Assembly: GCA_934702375.1 (NCBI GenBank)
Contig: CAKUYE010000009.1
Coordinates: 33,394-97,393, forward strand
DNA: 64,000 nucleotides
Direction of reading: 5' to 3'
Source: an uncultured Bacillota bacterium
Lineage (GTDB): Bacteria > Bacillota > Dehalobacteriia > UBA7702
Part shown: positions 35,270-42,682 of the stretch, piece by piece
Position numbering within the stretch: position 1 is the first letter of the stretch
Layout of the letters: every line of letters begins with the position of its first letter
Position numbers and translations under genes: made by a program
The notes under the pieces: generated by a model
Seen by the model: the letters and a program-made list of their open reading frames with translations, nothing else
Told to the model about the DNA's origin: nothing
Databases searched by the model: none

Positions 35270-35497
35270 CTATACGATATCGAGGGTTGCTTTTTCCTTA
35301 TTCTTTGTAGCGTAGGCTTTTAAGACCGTGCGGATAGAGCGGGCAATACGGCCCTGTTTCCCAATGATCTTACCCATATCTTCCGGGGCTACGTTCAATT
35401 CAAGAATCGTGGTACGTTCGTTTTTTGTTTCGGTAACCTTAACCTGATCCGGCTGGGTCACCAGAGAACAGGCAATATATTCGATCAAATCTTTCAT
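35270..35497 (-). CDS. khpA: KH-domain RNA-binding protein KhpA
   Basis: A 75-aa single KH domain protein with the GxxG loop in GKIIGKQGRIARS. In Firmicutes KhpA pairs with KhpB and affects cell division and RNA metabolism. Its place between rpsP and rimM is standard. 11-base gap to rpsP. Confidence 0.94.
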   Translation of the reverse strand: MKDLIEYIACSLVTQPDQVKVTETKNERTTILELNVAPEDMGKIIGKQGRIARSIRTVLKAYATKNKEKATLDIV

Positions 35498-35508
35498 GAT
35501 GATCTCCT

Positions 35509-35751
35509 TTATTTGATACCGGCCTTTTTCAAAACATTTTTCACAGTGTCAGAAGTCTGGGCACCGTCAGCAAGCCACTGTTTTGCTTTTTCTTCGTTAA
35601 TTTTGATTTCAGCAGGATCCGTCAGGGGGTTGTAATAACCGAGGGTGTCGATGAAACGACCATCACGGGGATAGCGGGAATCGCATACAACGACTCTGTA
35701 AAAAGGTGCTTTTTTGCTGCCCATTCTTTTCAATCTGATTTTTGTTGCCAT
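35509..35751 (-). CDS. rpsP: 30S ribosomal protein S16
   Basis: An 80-aa protein with KIRLKRMGSKKAPFYRVVV, RDGRFIDTLGYYNP and KAKQWLADGAQ. ATG 35751 follows GGAGG; eight upstream in-frame codons are not coding. Fourth gene from the transcript's 3' side after ffh, in the usual ylxM-ffh-rpsP-khpA order. Confidence 0.96.
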   Translation of the reverse strand: MATKIRLKRMGSKKAPFYRVVVCDSRYPRDGRFIDTLGYYNPLTDPAEIKINEEKAKQWLADGAQTSDTVKNVLKKAGIK

Positions 35752-35818
35752 GATATTTTTCCTCCAAATCATCAATAAAATTTTAGCAATCTATCATTAA
35801 AATATTAAATAACCTGTA

Positions 35819-37171
35819 TCAAGAAAACCCCGGGAAATTGGGAAACTGTGTCAGTTTCTTTTTCCCTTTCGTCATATTGCCGATTTGTTTGACCATTTTA
35901 CGCATTTGTTCAAACTGTTTCATCAGCTTATTGACATCCTGTACCGTAGTACCGGAGCCGGCCGCAATGCGTTTTTTACGGCTGCCGTTGAGGGTGCATT
36001 GATTGCGCCGCTCTGCCGGAGTCATACTCTGAATAATCGCTTCGATCCGCTTCAGCTGGCTTTCATCGACCTCAACATTTTTCAAGGCCTTATTGACGCC
36101 GGCACCGGGAAGCATGCCGATAATATCCTGGATCGAACCCATCTTCTTTACGTTCTGCATTTGAGAATAGAAATCCTCAAAGGTGAACTCTGCCTTCAGA
36201 ATACGCTCTTCCATTTCTTTGGCCTGTTTTTCATCGTAGGCACTTTGAGCTTTTTCGATAAGGGTCAAAACATCGCCCATGCCAAGGATGCGGGAAGCCA
36301 TGCGTTCGGGATGGAAAACTTCGAGAGCATCATTCTTTTCCCCCATCCCCACAAATTTAATGGGGCAGCCGGCAACGGTTTTTACCGAAAGGGCAGCACC
36401 GCCTCGGGCGTCGCCATCCAGCTTTGTAAGGATCAGACCGGTGATCTCCAGACTTTCGTTAAAAGCCTTTGCCACGTTTACGGCATCCTGACCGGTCATG
36501 GCATCGACAACGAGCAAAATTTCATCGGGCTGCAACGCTTCCTTCATATCCTGAAGCTCTGTCATCAGGGCTTCATCAACGTGAAGGCGGCCGGCGGTAT
36601 CGACAATGAGAATGTCATTGCCGTTTTTCTTGGCGTGCTCCAGTGCTTCTGTACCCACCGCCAAGGGCGTGGAATCCACCGTTTTTGCATATACCGGCAG
36701 ACCGACTCCTTCCCCAACGACTTGGAGCTGCTTAATTGCCGCAGGCCGCTGAAGGTCACAGGCGGCAAACAAAGGCCGCCGTCCCTGGGTTTTAAGATAA
36801 TTCCCCAGTTTCCCTACGGTAGTGGTTTTCCCTGCCCCCTGAAGGCCGCAGAGCATAATCACCGTAGGCGGTTTGGATGCAATATTCAGTTTGCTTTCCG
36901 TAGAGCCCAGAAGCTCGATCAATTCATCATTGACGATTTTAACGACTTGCTGACCCGGGGTCAGACTTTCCAGAACTTCTGCACCAAGGGCGCGCTCCTT
37001 CACGGAAGCCACAAACTGTTTTACGACTTTAAAGTTGACGTCAGCTTCTAAAAGAGCCAGACGAATCTCACGCATGGCATCGTTGACATCGGATTCTGTC
37101 AGCTTGCCTTTTTTCTTCAGCTTATTGAAGGTATCTTGTAATTTTGCTGCTAAAGAGCCGAAAACTGCCAT
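35819..37171 (-). CDS. ffh: Signal recognition particle protein Ffh
   Basis: A 450-aa SRP GTPase targeting membrane proteins. It has an N domain, a G domain with G1 GLQGAGKTTTVGKL near 108-121, DTAGRLHVDEALM, TKLDGDARGGAALS and GMGEKNDALEVFHPERMASRILGMGD, and a methionine-rich M domain with GSRKKRIAAGSGTTVQDVNKLMKQF. The C-terminal tail is short. Two bases after the ylxM stop. Confidence 0.97.
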   Translation of the reverse strand: MAVFGSLAAKLQDTFNKLKKKGKLTESDVNDAMREIRLALLEADVNFKVVKQFVASVKERALGAEVLESLTPGQQVVKIVNDELIELLGSTESKLNIASKPPTVIMLCGLQGAGKTTTVGKLGNYLKTQGRRPLFAACDLQRPAAIKQLQVVGEGVGLPVYAKTVDSTPLAVGTEALEHAKKNGNDILIVDTAGRLHVDEALMTELQDMKEALQPDEILLVVDAMTGQDAVNVAKAFNESLEITGLILTKLDGDARGGAALSVKTVAGCPIKFVGMGEKNDALEVFHPERMASRILGMGDVLTLIEKAQSAYDEKQAKEMEERILKAEFTFEDFYSQMQNVKKMGSIQDIIGMLPGAGVNKALKNVEVDESQLKRIEAIIQSMTPAERRNQCTLNGSRKKRIAAGSGTTVQDVNKLMKQFEQMRKMVKQIGNMTKGKKKLTQFPNFPGFS

Positions 37172-37173
37172 CT

Positions 37174-37515
37174 TTACTTCCTTTCGATATGGTCGATCGC
37201 TTCAATCTCTTCCACGATTTTCCGTTCCTTTTCCGAGAGAGATTCGCTCCCCACCAAAGTGCGGATGTTTTTTAAATGCACCTCGATGTCGAGAAATTTC
37301 TCCGCAAGACCAAGTTTCCGTTCATATTCCTCCAGGAGCTTTCCGGTACGGCGCACCATATCATGGACAGCCTGGCGGCTTACACCGGTCTCTTCGGCAA
37401 TTTCACCCAGGCTCATATCTTCACCTACGGCGTAGTCATATATGACGCGCTGCTTTTCCGTAAGCAGCGGTCCGTAAAAATCGAAAAGCAAAGCTTTTCT
37501 GCCGATATCGTCCAT
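37174..37515 (-). CDS. ylxM: YlxM-type helix-turn-helix protein (UPF0122)
   Basis: A 113-aa DNA-binding-like protein that accompanies ffh in Firmicutes and helps SRP function. The helix-turn-helix is in SLGEIAEETGVSRQAVHDMVRRT near 35-57, followed by a coiled-coil-prone C-terminus. ATG 37515 was chosen because AGGTGA lies just upstream; an ATG five codons earlier overlaps it. First gene of the ffh-rpsP-trmD transcript. Confidence 0.93.
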   Translation of the reverse strand: MDDIGRKALLFDFYGPLLTEKQRVIYDYAVGEDMSLGEIAEETGVSRQAVHDMVRRTGKLLEEYERKLGLAEKFLDIEVHLKNIRTLVGSESLSEKERKIVEEIEAIDHIERK

Positions 37516-37547
37516 AAAATCACCTGTCAAGGAAAATTACTTTACAC

Positions 37548-37576
37548 ATTTTACCACGGTTTTTTCCCCATGTCAA
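37548..37576 (-). promoter_or_regulatory. Promoter of the ylxM-ffh-rpsP-khpA-rimM-trmD transcript
   Basis: TTGACA (complement of 37576-37571), 17-base spacer, TAAAAT (complement of 37553-37548), with start point close to 37540. The spacing is ideal. Confidence 0.88.
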
Positions 37577-37582
37577 GGGAAA

Positions 37583-37620
37583 AGCAGAATCTTTTCCCAG
37601 GGAAAGGAAAAAACTCTGCT
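37583..37620 (-). terminator. Probable terminator upstream of the ylxM promoter
   Basis: AGCAGA (37583-37588) pairs with TCTGCT (37615-37620), extended by U/A-rich pairs and GGAAA/TTTCC, followed on the minus strand by TTTTCCC. It lies about 100 bases downstream of the small DMT-type gene stop and directly before the ylxM -35 box. The remaining gap (37621-37716) shows nothing else recognisable. Confidence 0.5.
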
Positions 37621-37716
37621 TAAAATTTTTTTACTTATATTTGATTTCTACATGATACTTCTCAAGTAATTTTTCATACATCCCAAACCAAAATTCACAT
37701 AGGAACATTTCTTTCA

Positions 37717-38142
37717 TTATTTTGCCAAAAGCACAAGACCTACGGCGCATACGATCATGCCGATGATCTGCCTTAAGGCTAGAGATTCCTTATAAAACAG
37801 AAGGCCTACCATCAAAAGAACACAGGTCACCAAAATACTGGTCACCAGCTGAGCCATACTGATTTTCCAGCCGGAACGATAGATGCACACAAAGCCGAAT
37901 TCCAAAAACACAATGGCAAGACCCAGGGCAACTGCGGCCCAGTTGCTCTTCCCCATCTCGGAAAGAAGCTTTTTTTCCGGAGATGTTACAAAATACAAAC
38001 AAACCGCACTGATCATCGCCACAAAATAAGTAATCGACAGAGATGCAAAGGGATTGATTTCTACCGGCGTTGATTTTGTGCTGATATTATAAATGGTATT
38101 TGCACCGACCACAATAAGGATCGGCCAGATCATATTCCACAT
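37717..38142 (-). CDS. Small four-helix DMT/EamA-like membrane protein
   Basis: A 141-aa protein with four hydrophobic segments spread over its length (WPILIVVGANTIYNIST, ITYFVAMISAVCLYF, AAVALGLAIVFLEFGF, LVTSILVTCVLLMVGLLF). It ends with an EamA-like motif, FYKESLALRQIIGMIVCAVGLVLL. It is half the size of a classical EamA transporter, so it would have to dimerise. ATG 38142 follows GAGG. Substrate unknown. Last gene of a three-gene cluster with a flavodoxin-like and a methyltransferase-like protein. Confidence 0.75.
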   Translation of the reverse strand: MWNMIWPILIVVGANTIYNISTKSTPVEINPFASLSITYFVAMISAVCLYFVTSPEKKLLSEMGKSNWAAVALGLAIVFLEFGFVCIYRSGWKISMAQLVTSILVTCVLLMVGLLFYKESLALRQIIGMIVCAVGLVLLAK

Positions 38143-38207
38143 AATTAACCTCGTTTTCTCTAATGTGTCGAGATCCCCTGCCGGATCGCTGCCAAATAAA
38201 GCCAATT

Positions 38208-38714
38208 TTATTTTACGGTCTTATACCAATCCAGCACCCCTTGCAAATGCTTTTGATCGACCCGGGAGCCGCCGTGCACCATCATATCCAGCATGTCGTC
38301 TTCTTCCGGAGTACGGTCTGTTTTTTTCGCCAGAGATTTGCCTGCCGTTTTCGCCATCGTATTCATCATCATTTTATAAACACCATGGAGCTTTGAAATA
38401 TCGAAGCCGCCTTGTAACGTAAAAAGAGGTGTACCTTGGGGAATATGGTTCTTTTTCGTAACTTCGTCATGCTGCGAGCCGGTTTGCCCCATTCCTACGG
38501 CACAAACAGCGGCAATGTGAAAATATTTCGCAGCATCTTTATAGCCTTTTATCGTACCGGCCATAAGCCAACCGAGAAAGATCACATCATCCCCTTTGGC
38601 AAGAGAGGCTTTTCCCTTGCCCAATTCATAGCAAGGCAAACTCGTTGCATCTGCCAATAATTTAGCATACTCTTCGGTGGTACCGGTGTTGGAAGTATAT
38701 ACAATCGCTTTCAT
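38208..38714 (-). CDS. Flavodoxin-domain protein
   Basis: A 168-aa protein with an FMN phosphate-binding loop at the extreme N-terminus (IVYTSNTGTTEEYAKLLA), the sheet-ending segment DDVIFLGWLMAGTIKGY near 45-60 and AVCAVGMG. Likely an FMN-dependent electron carrier or reductase of the flavodoxin_5 type. The C-terminal helical part is methionine- and basic-rich (VYKMMMNTMAKTAGKSLAKK). ATG 38714 follows AAGGAG; one base separates it from the upstream membrane gene. Confidence 0.8.
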   Translation of the reverse strand: MKAIVYTSNTGTTEEYAKLLADATSLPCYELGKGKASLAKGDDVIFLGWLMAGTIKGYKDAAKYFHIAAVCAVGMGQTGSQHDEVTKKNHIPQGTPLFTLQGGFDISKLHGVYKMMMNTMAKTAGKSLAKKTDRTPEEDDMLDMMVHGGSRVDQKHLQGVLDWYKTVK

Positions 38715-38715
38715 A

Positions 38716-39330
38716 TCATAACTCCTTTTTCTTTTTTCTGCCGAGATAGCGGCAAACCTGTTCTTTATACTCCAAGTAGCTTTGACCAAAGGTCACAGCA
38801 AGGAATTTTTCTTCCTGCAAAATCTGGCAATGAAGCATCGTAATCGCAAACAACGTAAAGAGCAAGGTTGCTCCGTTAAAATACATCAGTAGTACGCCAA
38901 GATACATCAAATCAAAGCCAAGAAAAGCAGGGTTTCGACTAAAACGGTAAATACCGCCGGTAACAAGCTCGGTTTTATCCGTATCCGGGATACCCGCCCG
39001 CCAGCTATCTTTCATCACAATAACGGAAATCAGGAAGATTAGATCTCCGAGAAGTCCCAAAAGAAAACCGGTAAAGCGCCCATTGGACGGCATATGATTC
39101 CAGCCGAAAATAATTGACACCAGCTGAACAATAACAATACCAAAAGTGGCAACAGACATCCATTGCTCCACCCGCTGCAGCTCTTTTTCCTTACGCCGGC
39201 CGATTTGGTGAGTATGAATACCATGCCGATGCTGCAATATCATTTTTGCAAAGTAGATCCCATAAAACACCGAAAGAACCAGCAATGCCAAAACAGGATA
39301 AAATAATGTCGATTCAAGAGGATATTTCAT
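38716..39330 (-). CDS. Isoprenylcysteine carboxyl methyltransferase-like membrane protein
   Basis: A 204-aa protein with about five hydrophobic segments. It ends in the ICMT/PEMT-type C-terminal signature: GGIYRFSRNPAFLGFDLMYLG near 125-145 and EEKFLAVTFGQSYLEYKEQVCRYLG near 172-196. In bacteria such proteins methylate small molecules or lipids and the true substrate is mostly unknown. Transcribed with the flavodoxin gene. Confidence 0.82.
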   Translation of the reverse strand: MKYPLESTLFYPVLALLVLSVFYGIYFAKMILQHRHGIHTHQIGRRKEKELQRVEQWMSVATFGIVIVQLVSIIFGWNHMPSNGRFTGFLLGLLGDLIFLISVIVMKDSWRAGIPDTDKTELVTGGIYRFSRNPAFLGFDLMYLGVLLMYFNGATLLFTLFAITMLHCQILQEEKFLAVTFGQSYLEYKEQVCRYLGRKKKKEL

Positions 39331-39467
39331 CGCTATTTCCGCCTTTCAAAAGATATATCAATGCCGCTCACGGCAAGAAAATTATCCGCTATCATTATAC
39401 GGCGACAAAAACAACGCCTGCCAAAGCAGACGCTGTTGAAAGCAAATAAAGTTTTATCGGCGATCGA

Positions 39468-39612
39468 CGATTTTGCCGAGTTCTGTACACCAGCGCACCC
39501 GGGAAGGGAACGATAAACGTGCTGAACTCGGTAAAACTCGCTTGCCAGCGGCAATGGGCTATACATAAAGGTATGCCCATTGTCGATGGTGAGCGATTTT
39601 GCCGAGTTCTGT
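39468..39612. repeat. Intergenic repeat cluster with three 19-base copies and a hairpin
   Basis: The 286-base gap between the ICMT-like gene and the lysozyme gene holds two direct copies of CGATTTTGCCGAGTTCTGT (39468-39486, 39594-39612). A third, inverted and diverged copy is at 39522-39540. A perfect 8-bp stem CAATGGGC/GCCCATTG (39552-39559 with 39575-39582) sits between. The arrangement resembles a dispersed non-coding repeat or miniature element rather than a gene. It begins 5 bases beyond the lysozyme stop and may terminate that transcript. Confidence 0.7.
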
Positions 39613-39616
39613 GCGT

Positions 39617-41020
39617 TTAGCGTTCCCGTAAGAAGCGGTAGAGGATCGACGCTACCTGCCCCCGACTCCCCACACCCCTCGGAGACAACTCCCCACCGGG
39701 GAAACCGGAGATATATCCGGAAGCTACGGCCCATTTCAAAGCGGGTACGGCATAGCTCGAAACAGTACCACCGTCTTTGAAATCCGAAAGCTCTTTCTGT
39801 GCGGAAACATCTATGTTTTTATAGGTTGCGTAACGATAGAGGAATGCGGCAATCTGTTCTCTGGTAACAAGGGTATCCGGAGCAAAGGACGTAGAGGATA
39901 TGCCACTAACGATATTATTTTTCTGCCCCCAAATTACGGCATTTTTATACCAATCTGCTTTCAAATCCTTAAAGGAAGTGGAAACACCGGTCACATCGGG
40001 GGAGCCTTCCATACGGTAAAGCATCGCCACCAGCATGGCCCGGGTCATGGAAGCATCCGGAGCAAACTTATTCCAGGCGATACCATGGATAATGTCATTG
40101 TCGTAAGCATAGACTGCGGCATCATAATACCAGCTGTCCGCTGTTACATCGGTAAAGGGAAAACAACCGCTGCCGCTTTTATAAAACTTATCCGTAAAAC
40201 CAAAGTTACAGTCAACATTTCCCTTAATGCCATTGACCTTGCCTTTATTGGAATACTGCCAGTACTGAAAATCCTTTTTATAAATGGTGTTGGTGGTGTA
40301 ATTTGCCATCCAGATATCGGCATTGGCACTGATACGGTCAGCATCCAATTTATTTGTGAACATCCAGGCATTGGCATAAACCATGGCATCGTAACCATTG
40401 GCCTTAACGTAATCACAAAAAGCCAGGCAAATAGAGGTTGCCTTTTCTACGGAAAGGTTTGCATCCTTTAAACGACCGGCACCGCTTTCATATTCGTAGT
40501 CAAATACAAGGGGCAAATCCAGCTTATACTTCGCAACTCTATGCATGATATAAGCGGCTTCCTCCCGGGCTTCCTCTTCAGTAACGGCCTGGGAGAAAAT
40601 ATAGGCACCTACCTTAATTCCGGCAGCCTGGGCACCTTCGATGTTCTTACGAAAATACTCATCCTCGCCAATATAGTTGCCTTTGCTGTAGTGGTGACCA
40701 ACCCGTACAATGGCAAATTTCACGCCACTGTCGGCAACGGCCTGCCAATCAATATTGCCCTGCCACTTAGAAACATCAATGCCCAGGGAATTCACGGCAG
40801 TAGGTACAGCATAAACCAGATTTTCACCGGTGGTTTCATCAAAGGTAAAAGGGCTGGTATAAGTGTAACCCGTAGCGGAAGCCAAAATTCCCGTCGATAA
40901 AAATTCGATATCTCCGTTGGTGTCACCGGTTACTTCGTTGTCAAACTCCGCACCGAAAACCCCGAAAGGCAATGCGAGAAACAAACAACAAAGAACCAAT
41001 ATTCTACTAATGCGTTTCAT
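39617..41020 (-). CDS. Secreted GH25 lysozyme-like muramidase with SLH domains
   Basis: A 467-aa exported protein. The signal peptide is residues 1-24 (MKRISRILVLCCLFLAL, cleavage near GVFGA). The GH25 domain, about 78-275, has GIDVSKWQGNIDW, GVKFAIVRVGHHYSKG and catalytic acids in PLVFDYEYESG; it ends WQYSNKGKVNGIKGNVDCNFG. Three S-layer homology repeats follow (about 285-467: FTDVTADSWYYDAAVYAY, FKDLKADWYKNAVIWGQ, FKDGGTVSSYAVPALKW). SLH domains tether proteins to the cell wall, so this is probably a wall-bound autolysin or remodelling enzyme cleaving MurNAc-GlcNAc. Has its own promoter. Confidence 0.93.
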   Translation of the reverse strand: MKRISRILVLCCLFLALPFGVFGAEFDNEVTGDTNGDIEFLSTGILASATGYTYTSPFTFDETTGENLVYAVPTAVNSLGIDVSKWQGNIDWQAVADSGVKFAIVRVGHHYSKGNYIGEDEYFRKNIEGAQAAGIKVGAYIFSQAVTEEEAREEAAYIMHRVAKYKLDLPLVFDYEYESGAGRLKDANLSVEKATSICLAFCDYVKANGYDAMVYANAWMFTNKLDADRISANADIWMANYTTNTIYKKDFQYWQYSNKGKVNGIKGNVDCNFGFTDKFYKSGSGCFPFTDVTADSWYYDAAVYAYDNDIIHGIAWNKFAPDASMTRAMLVAMLYRMEGSPDVTGVSTSFKDLKADWYKNAVIWGQKNNIVSGISSTSFAPDTLVTREQIAAFLYRYATYKNIDVSAQKELSDFKDGGTVSSYAVPALKWAVASGYISGFPGGELSPRGVGSRGQVASILYRFLRER

Positions 41021-41054
41021 TCATTTTCTCACTTTCTATATTGATACTTTATCT

Positions 41055-41083
41055 ATTATAAAGACCAAAACACCGGCTGTCAA
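41055..41083 (-). promoter_or_regulatory. Promoter of the GH25-SLH gene
   Basis: TTGACA (complement of 41083-41078), 17-base spacer, TATAAT (complement of 41060-41055), 35 bases before the start codon. Confidence 0.88.
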
Positions 41084-41156
41084 CTTTTCCGCAAAGATTA
41101 CACAGGAACATCAAAGAAACAACAGAATCGACAGAAAGTTAACATCTTAAGACAAA

Positions 41157-42149
41157 TTACTTTCCATGATCGGACAAACGCGCAGTACGCCGGTATTCCA
41201 AAGGCGTTACACCATACTTTTTTTTAAAAACCGAGGCGAACTTGCTCTGATTGGTATAACCGACCACTTCTGCAATCTGCACCACGGTATCTCGGGTAGA
41301 AGCAAGAAGAGATGCAGCCTTTTCCATACGCAGATCACGCAAATAATCGGAAATATTCTTTCCGTAGACACCGCGAAAATAGTTCTTCAGGCTGGTTTCA
41401 CTAACACCAAATCCGGCAGCCAGCTCCCGTACCGGATAACGGCGGCTTAAATCCGAAGTAAGTATGGATTCCGTTTTTTTCGCAATATTCACCTGAGATT
41501 CCGTATAAAAAGTACACGGACGGGAAGTGGACATTTTTTCGTGCAGCAACAGATCCAAAAGAGCCAGTACAGCAATTTTCATCCGGGCCGGAACAATCTC
41601 CCTATTCTGACCAAGCTCCCAAAGCAGTTGAAAATTCCACTCAACTCCGAAAGAGGCATCGGCGATATACGTTTCTCCGGAAGGACAATAGCGTCCCTTC
41701 AACTGCTCCATTTGCAAATTAAAATCACGATTTAGACAAACTTCTTCCTTAGCGGCAGAAGAAAGATCAATAAACAGCTCCAATCCCTCGTAAACACGAC
41801 GGGGATAGATATACTGACTTTCCGCAAAACGCTCCGTAAGTGAAATTTGGCTTTCTGTTAGATAAACGTAACTGGAATTATTTAAGACTAACTCGCATCT
41901 GCCATGAAGGCAGTATTTAACGGTCATCATCCCCTCTCCATCTATCGCCAAGCCGGAAAGATCCGGCGCCGGCCAGGTTGGAGAATGAATATCAATATAG
42001 GCAAGGGTCACCCCCGGAAAAAGCGAAAAAAAACGCATCGTTCCGTTACCATCTTTCTGCTCCAGACAAAGCGTAGTCTTATCATCATCCTTTAAAACCG
42101 AAATTCCCGGTGCCTCCAGGCATTTTGCAATAACCTCATTGATTTCCAA
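41157..42149 (-). CDS. AraC-family transcriptional regulator
   Basis: A 330-aa regulator. The N-terminal 230 residues form an undefined sensing domain without recognisable ligand motifs. The C-terminal two-HTH AraC domain (about 240-325) has YPVRELAAGFGVSETSLKNYFRGVYG and VVQIAEVVGYTNQSKFASVFKKKYGVTPLEYRR. The start is most likely TTG 42149, eight bases after AAAGGAAG. It stands next to a divergent, degraded ECF transporter gene and a palindrome at 42320-42343, which it may once have controlled. Confidence 0.87.
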   Translation of the reverse strand: MEINEVIAKCLEAPGISVLKDDDKTTLCLEQKDGNGTMRFFSLFPGVTLAYIDIHSPTWPAPDLSGLAIDGEGMMTVKYCLHGRCELVLNNSSYVYLTESQISLTERFAESQYIYPRRVYEGLELFIDLSSAAKEEVCLNRDFNLQMEQLKGRYCPSGETYIADASFGVEWNFQLLWELGQNREIVPARMKIAVLALLDLLLHEKMSTSRPCTFYTESQVNIAKKTESILTSDLSRRYPVRELAAGFGVSETSLKNYFRGVYGKNISDYLRDLRMEKAASLLASTRDTVVQIAEVVGYTNQSKFASVFKKKYGVTPLEYRRTARLSDHGK

Positions 42150-42319
42150 CAAAATCACTTCCTTTATTTGATATGATATAGTTTTGCCCAGAAGTATGGG
42201 ATACATGATCAAAATCAAAAATATTTCACAATCCTCCCTCTACACGCAAAGCCCTTGCTATTTGGAGCGAAAAAGCTAAAAGGATATAGCCATTACACGG
42301 AGTCTTATGATATCCTAAA

Positions 42320-42343
42320 TAATGTTAGCATAAACTAACATTA
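42320..42343. promoter_or_regulatory. Perfect 9-bp palindrome (candidate operator) before the ECF remnant
   Basis: TAATGTTAG (42320-42328), six-base centre CATAAA, CTAACATTA (42335-42343). It lies 13 bases before the plus-strand ribosome site GGAGG and about 170 bases from the divergent AraC gene. The TTAG...CTAA half-sites recall DtxR/MntR-type operators, but assignment to any regulator is only a guess. Confidence 0.55.
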
Positions 42344-42365
42344 AAATCAAGCGGAGGTATTTGTT

Positions 42366-42620
42366 ATAAACAATAAAATCCAAACAAAAGATCTAATTAA
42401 CCTTGGTCTTTTCACCGTCCTCTATTTTGTCCTCGGTTGCTGTGTTGCAATTCCCATTGGCTTTGTACCGATTTTTTTACCAATTCTTGGTGCCTTATGG
42501 ACCTTGATCACAGGAATCCCTTTTATGCTTTTTACAACAAAAGTAAAGAAGTTCAGTCTGGTAACTCTTATGGCGATTCTCAGCGGTTTGTTATGGTGGA
42601 GGCAAATCAGTGCCCAATAA
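42366..42620 (+). pseudogene. Truncated MptD/Trep_Strep-type ECF transporter S component
   Basis: An 84-codon plus-strand frame with a strong GGAGG eight bases before ATA, where an ATG would be expected. The encoded NKIQTKDLINLGLFTVLYFV, PIFLPILGALWTLITGIPFML and TKVKKFSLVTLMAILSGLL match the N-terminal part of the roughly 190-aa MptD family of ECF substrate-binding membrane components. The family's second half is absent: the frame ends WWRQISAQ at a TAA that abuts a terminator. Start mutation plus truncation suggest a decayed gene. Family assignment is from memory of the conserved N-terminus. Confidence 0.6.
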
Positions 42621-42659
42621 AAAAAGCCATACCAAGGTGTAATACCAAGGTATGGCTTT
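42619..42659. terminator. Terminator of the arg-fhs operon, shared with the ECF remnant
   Basis: An 11-bp stem AAAGCCATACC (42623-42633) with GGTATGGCTTT (42649-42659), 15-base loop, and a run of seven T on the minus strand, 23 bases after the fhs stop. In the plus direction the tail (CTTATT) is weaker. Confidence 0.82.
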
Positions 42660-42682
42660 CTTATTATGTTTGATAAAATTGA

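Noticed and set aside
39333..39734. Minus-strand frame of 133 codons overlapping the lysozyme end
   Set aside because: No ribosome site; it overlaps the GH25-SLH C-terminus in another frame, and its repeated QNSAKS peptide merely reflects the 19-base DNA repeats.
42437..42673. Plus-strand frame of 78 codons
   Set aside because: Out of frame with the MptD-like sequence, crosses the terminator hairpin and has no ribosome site.
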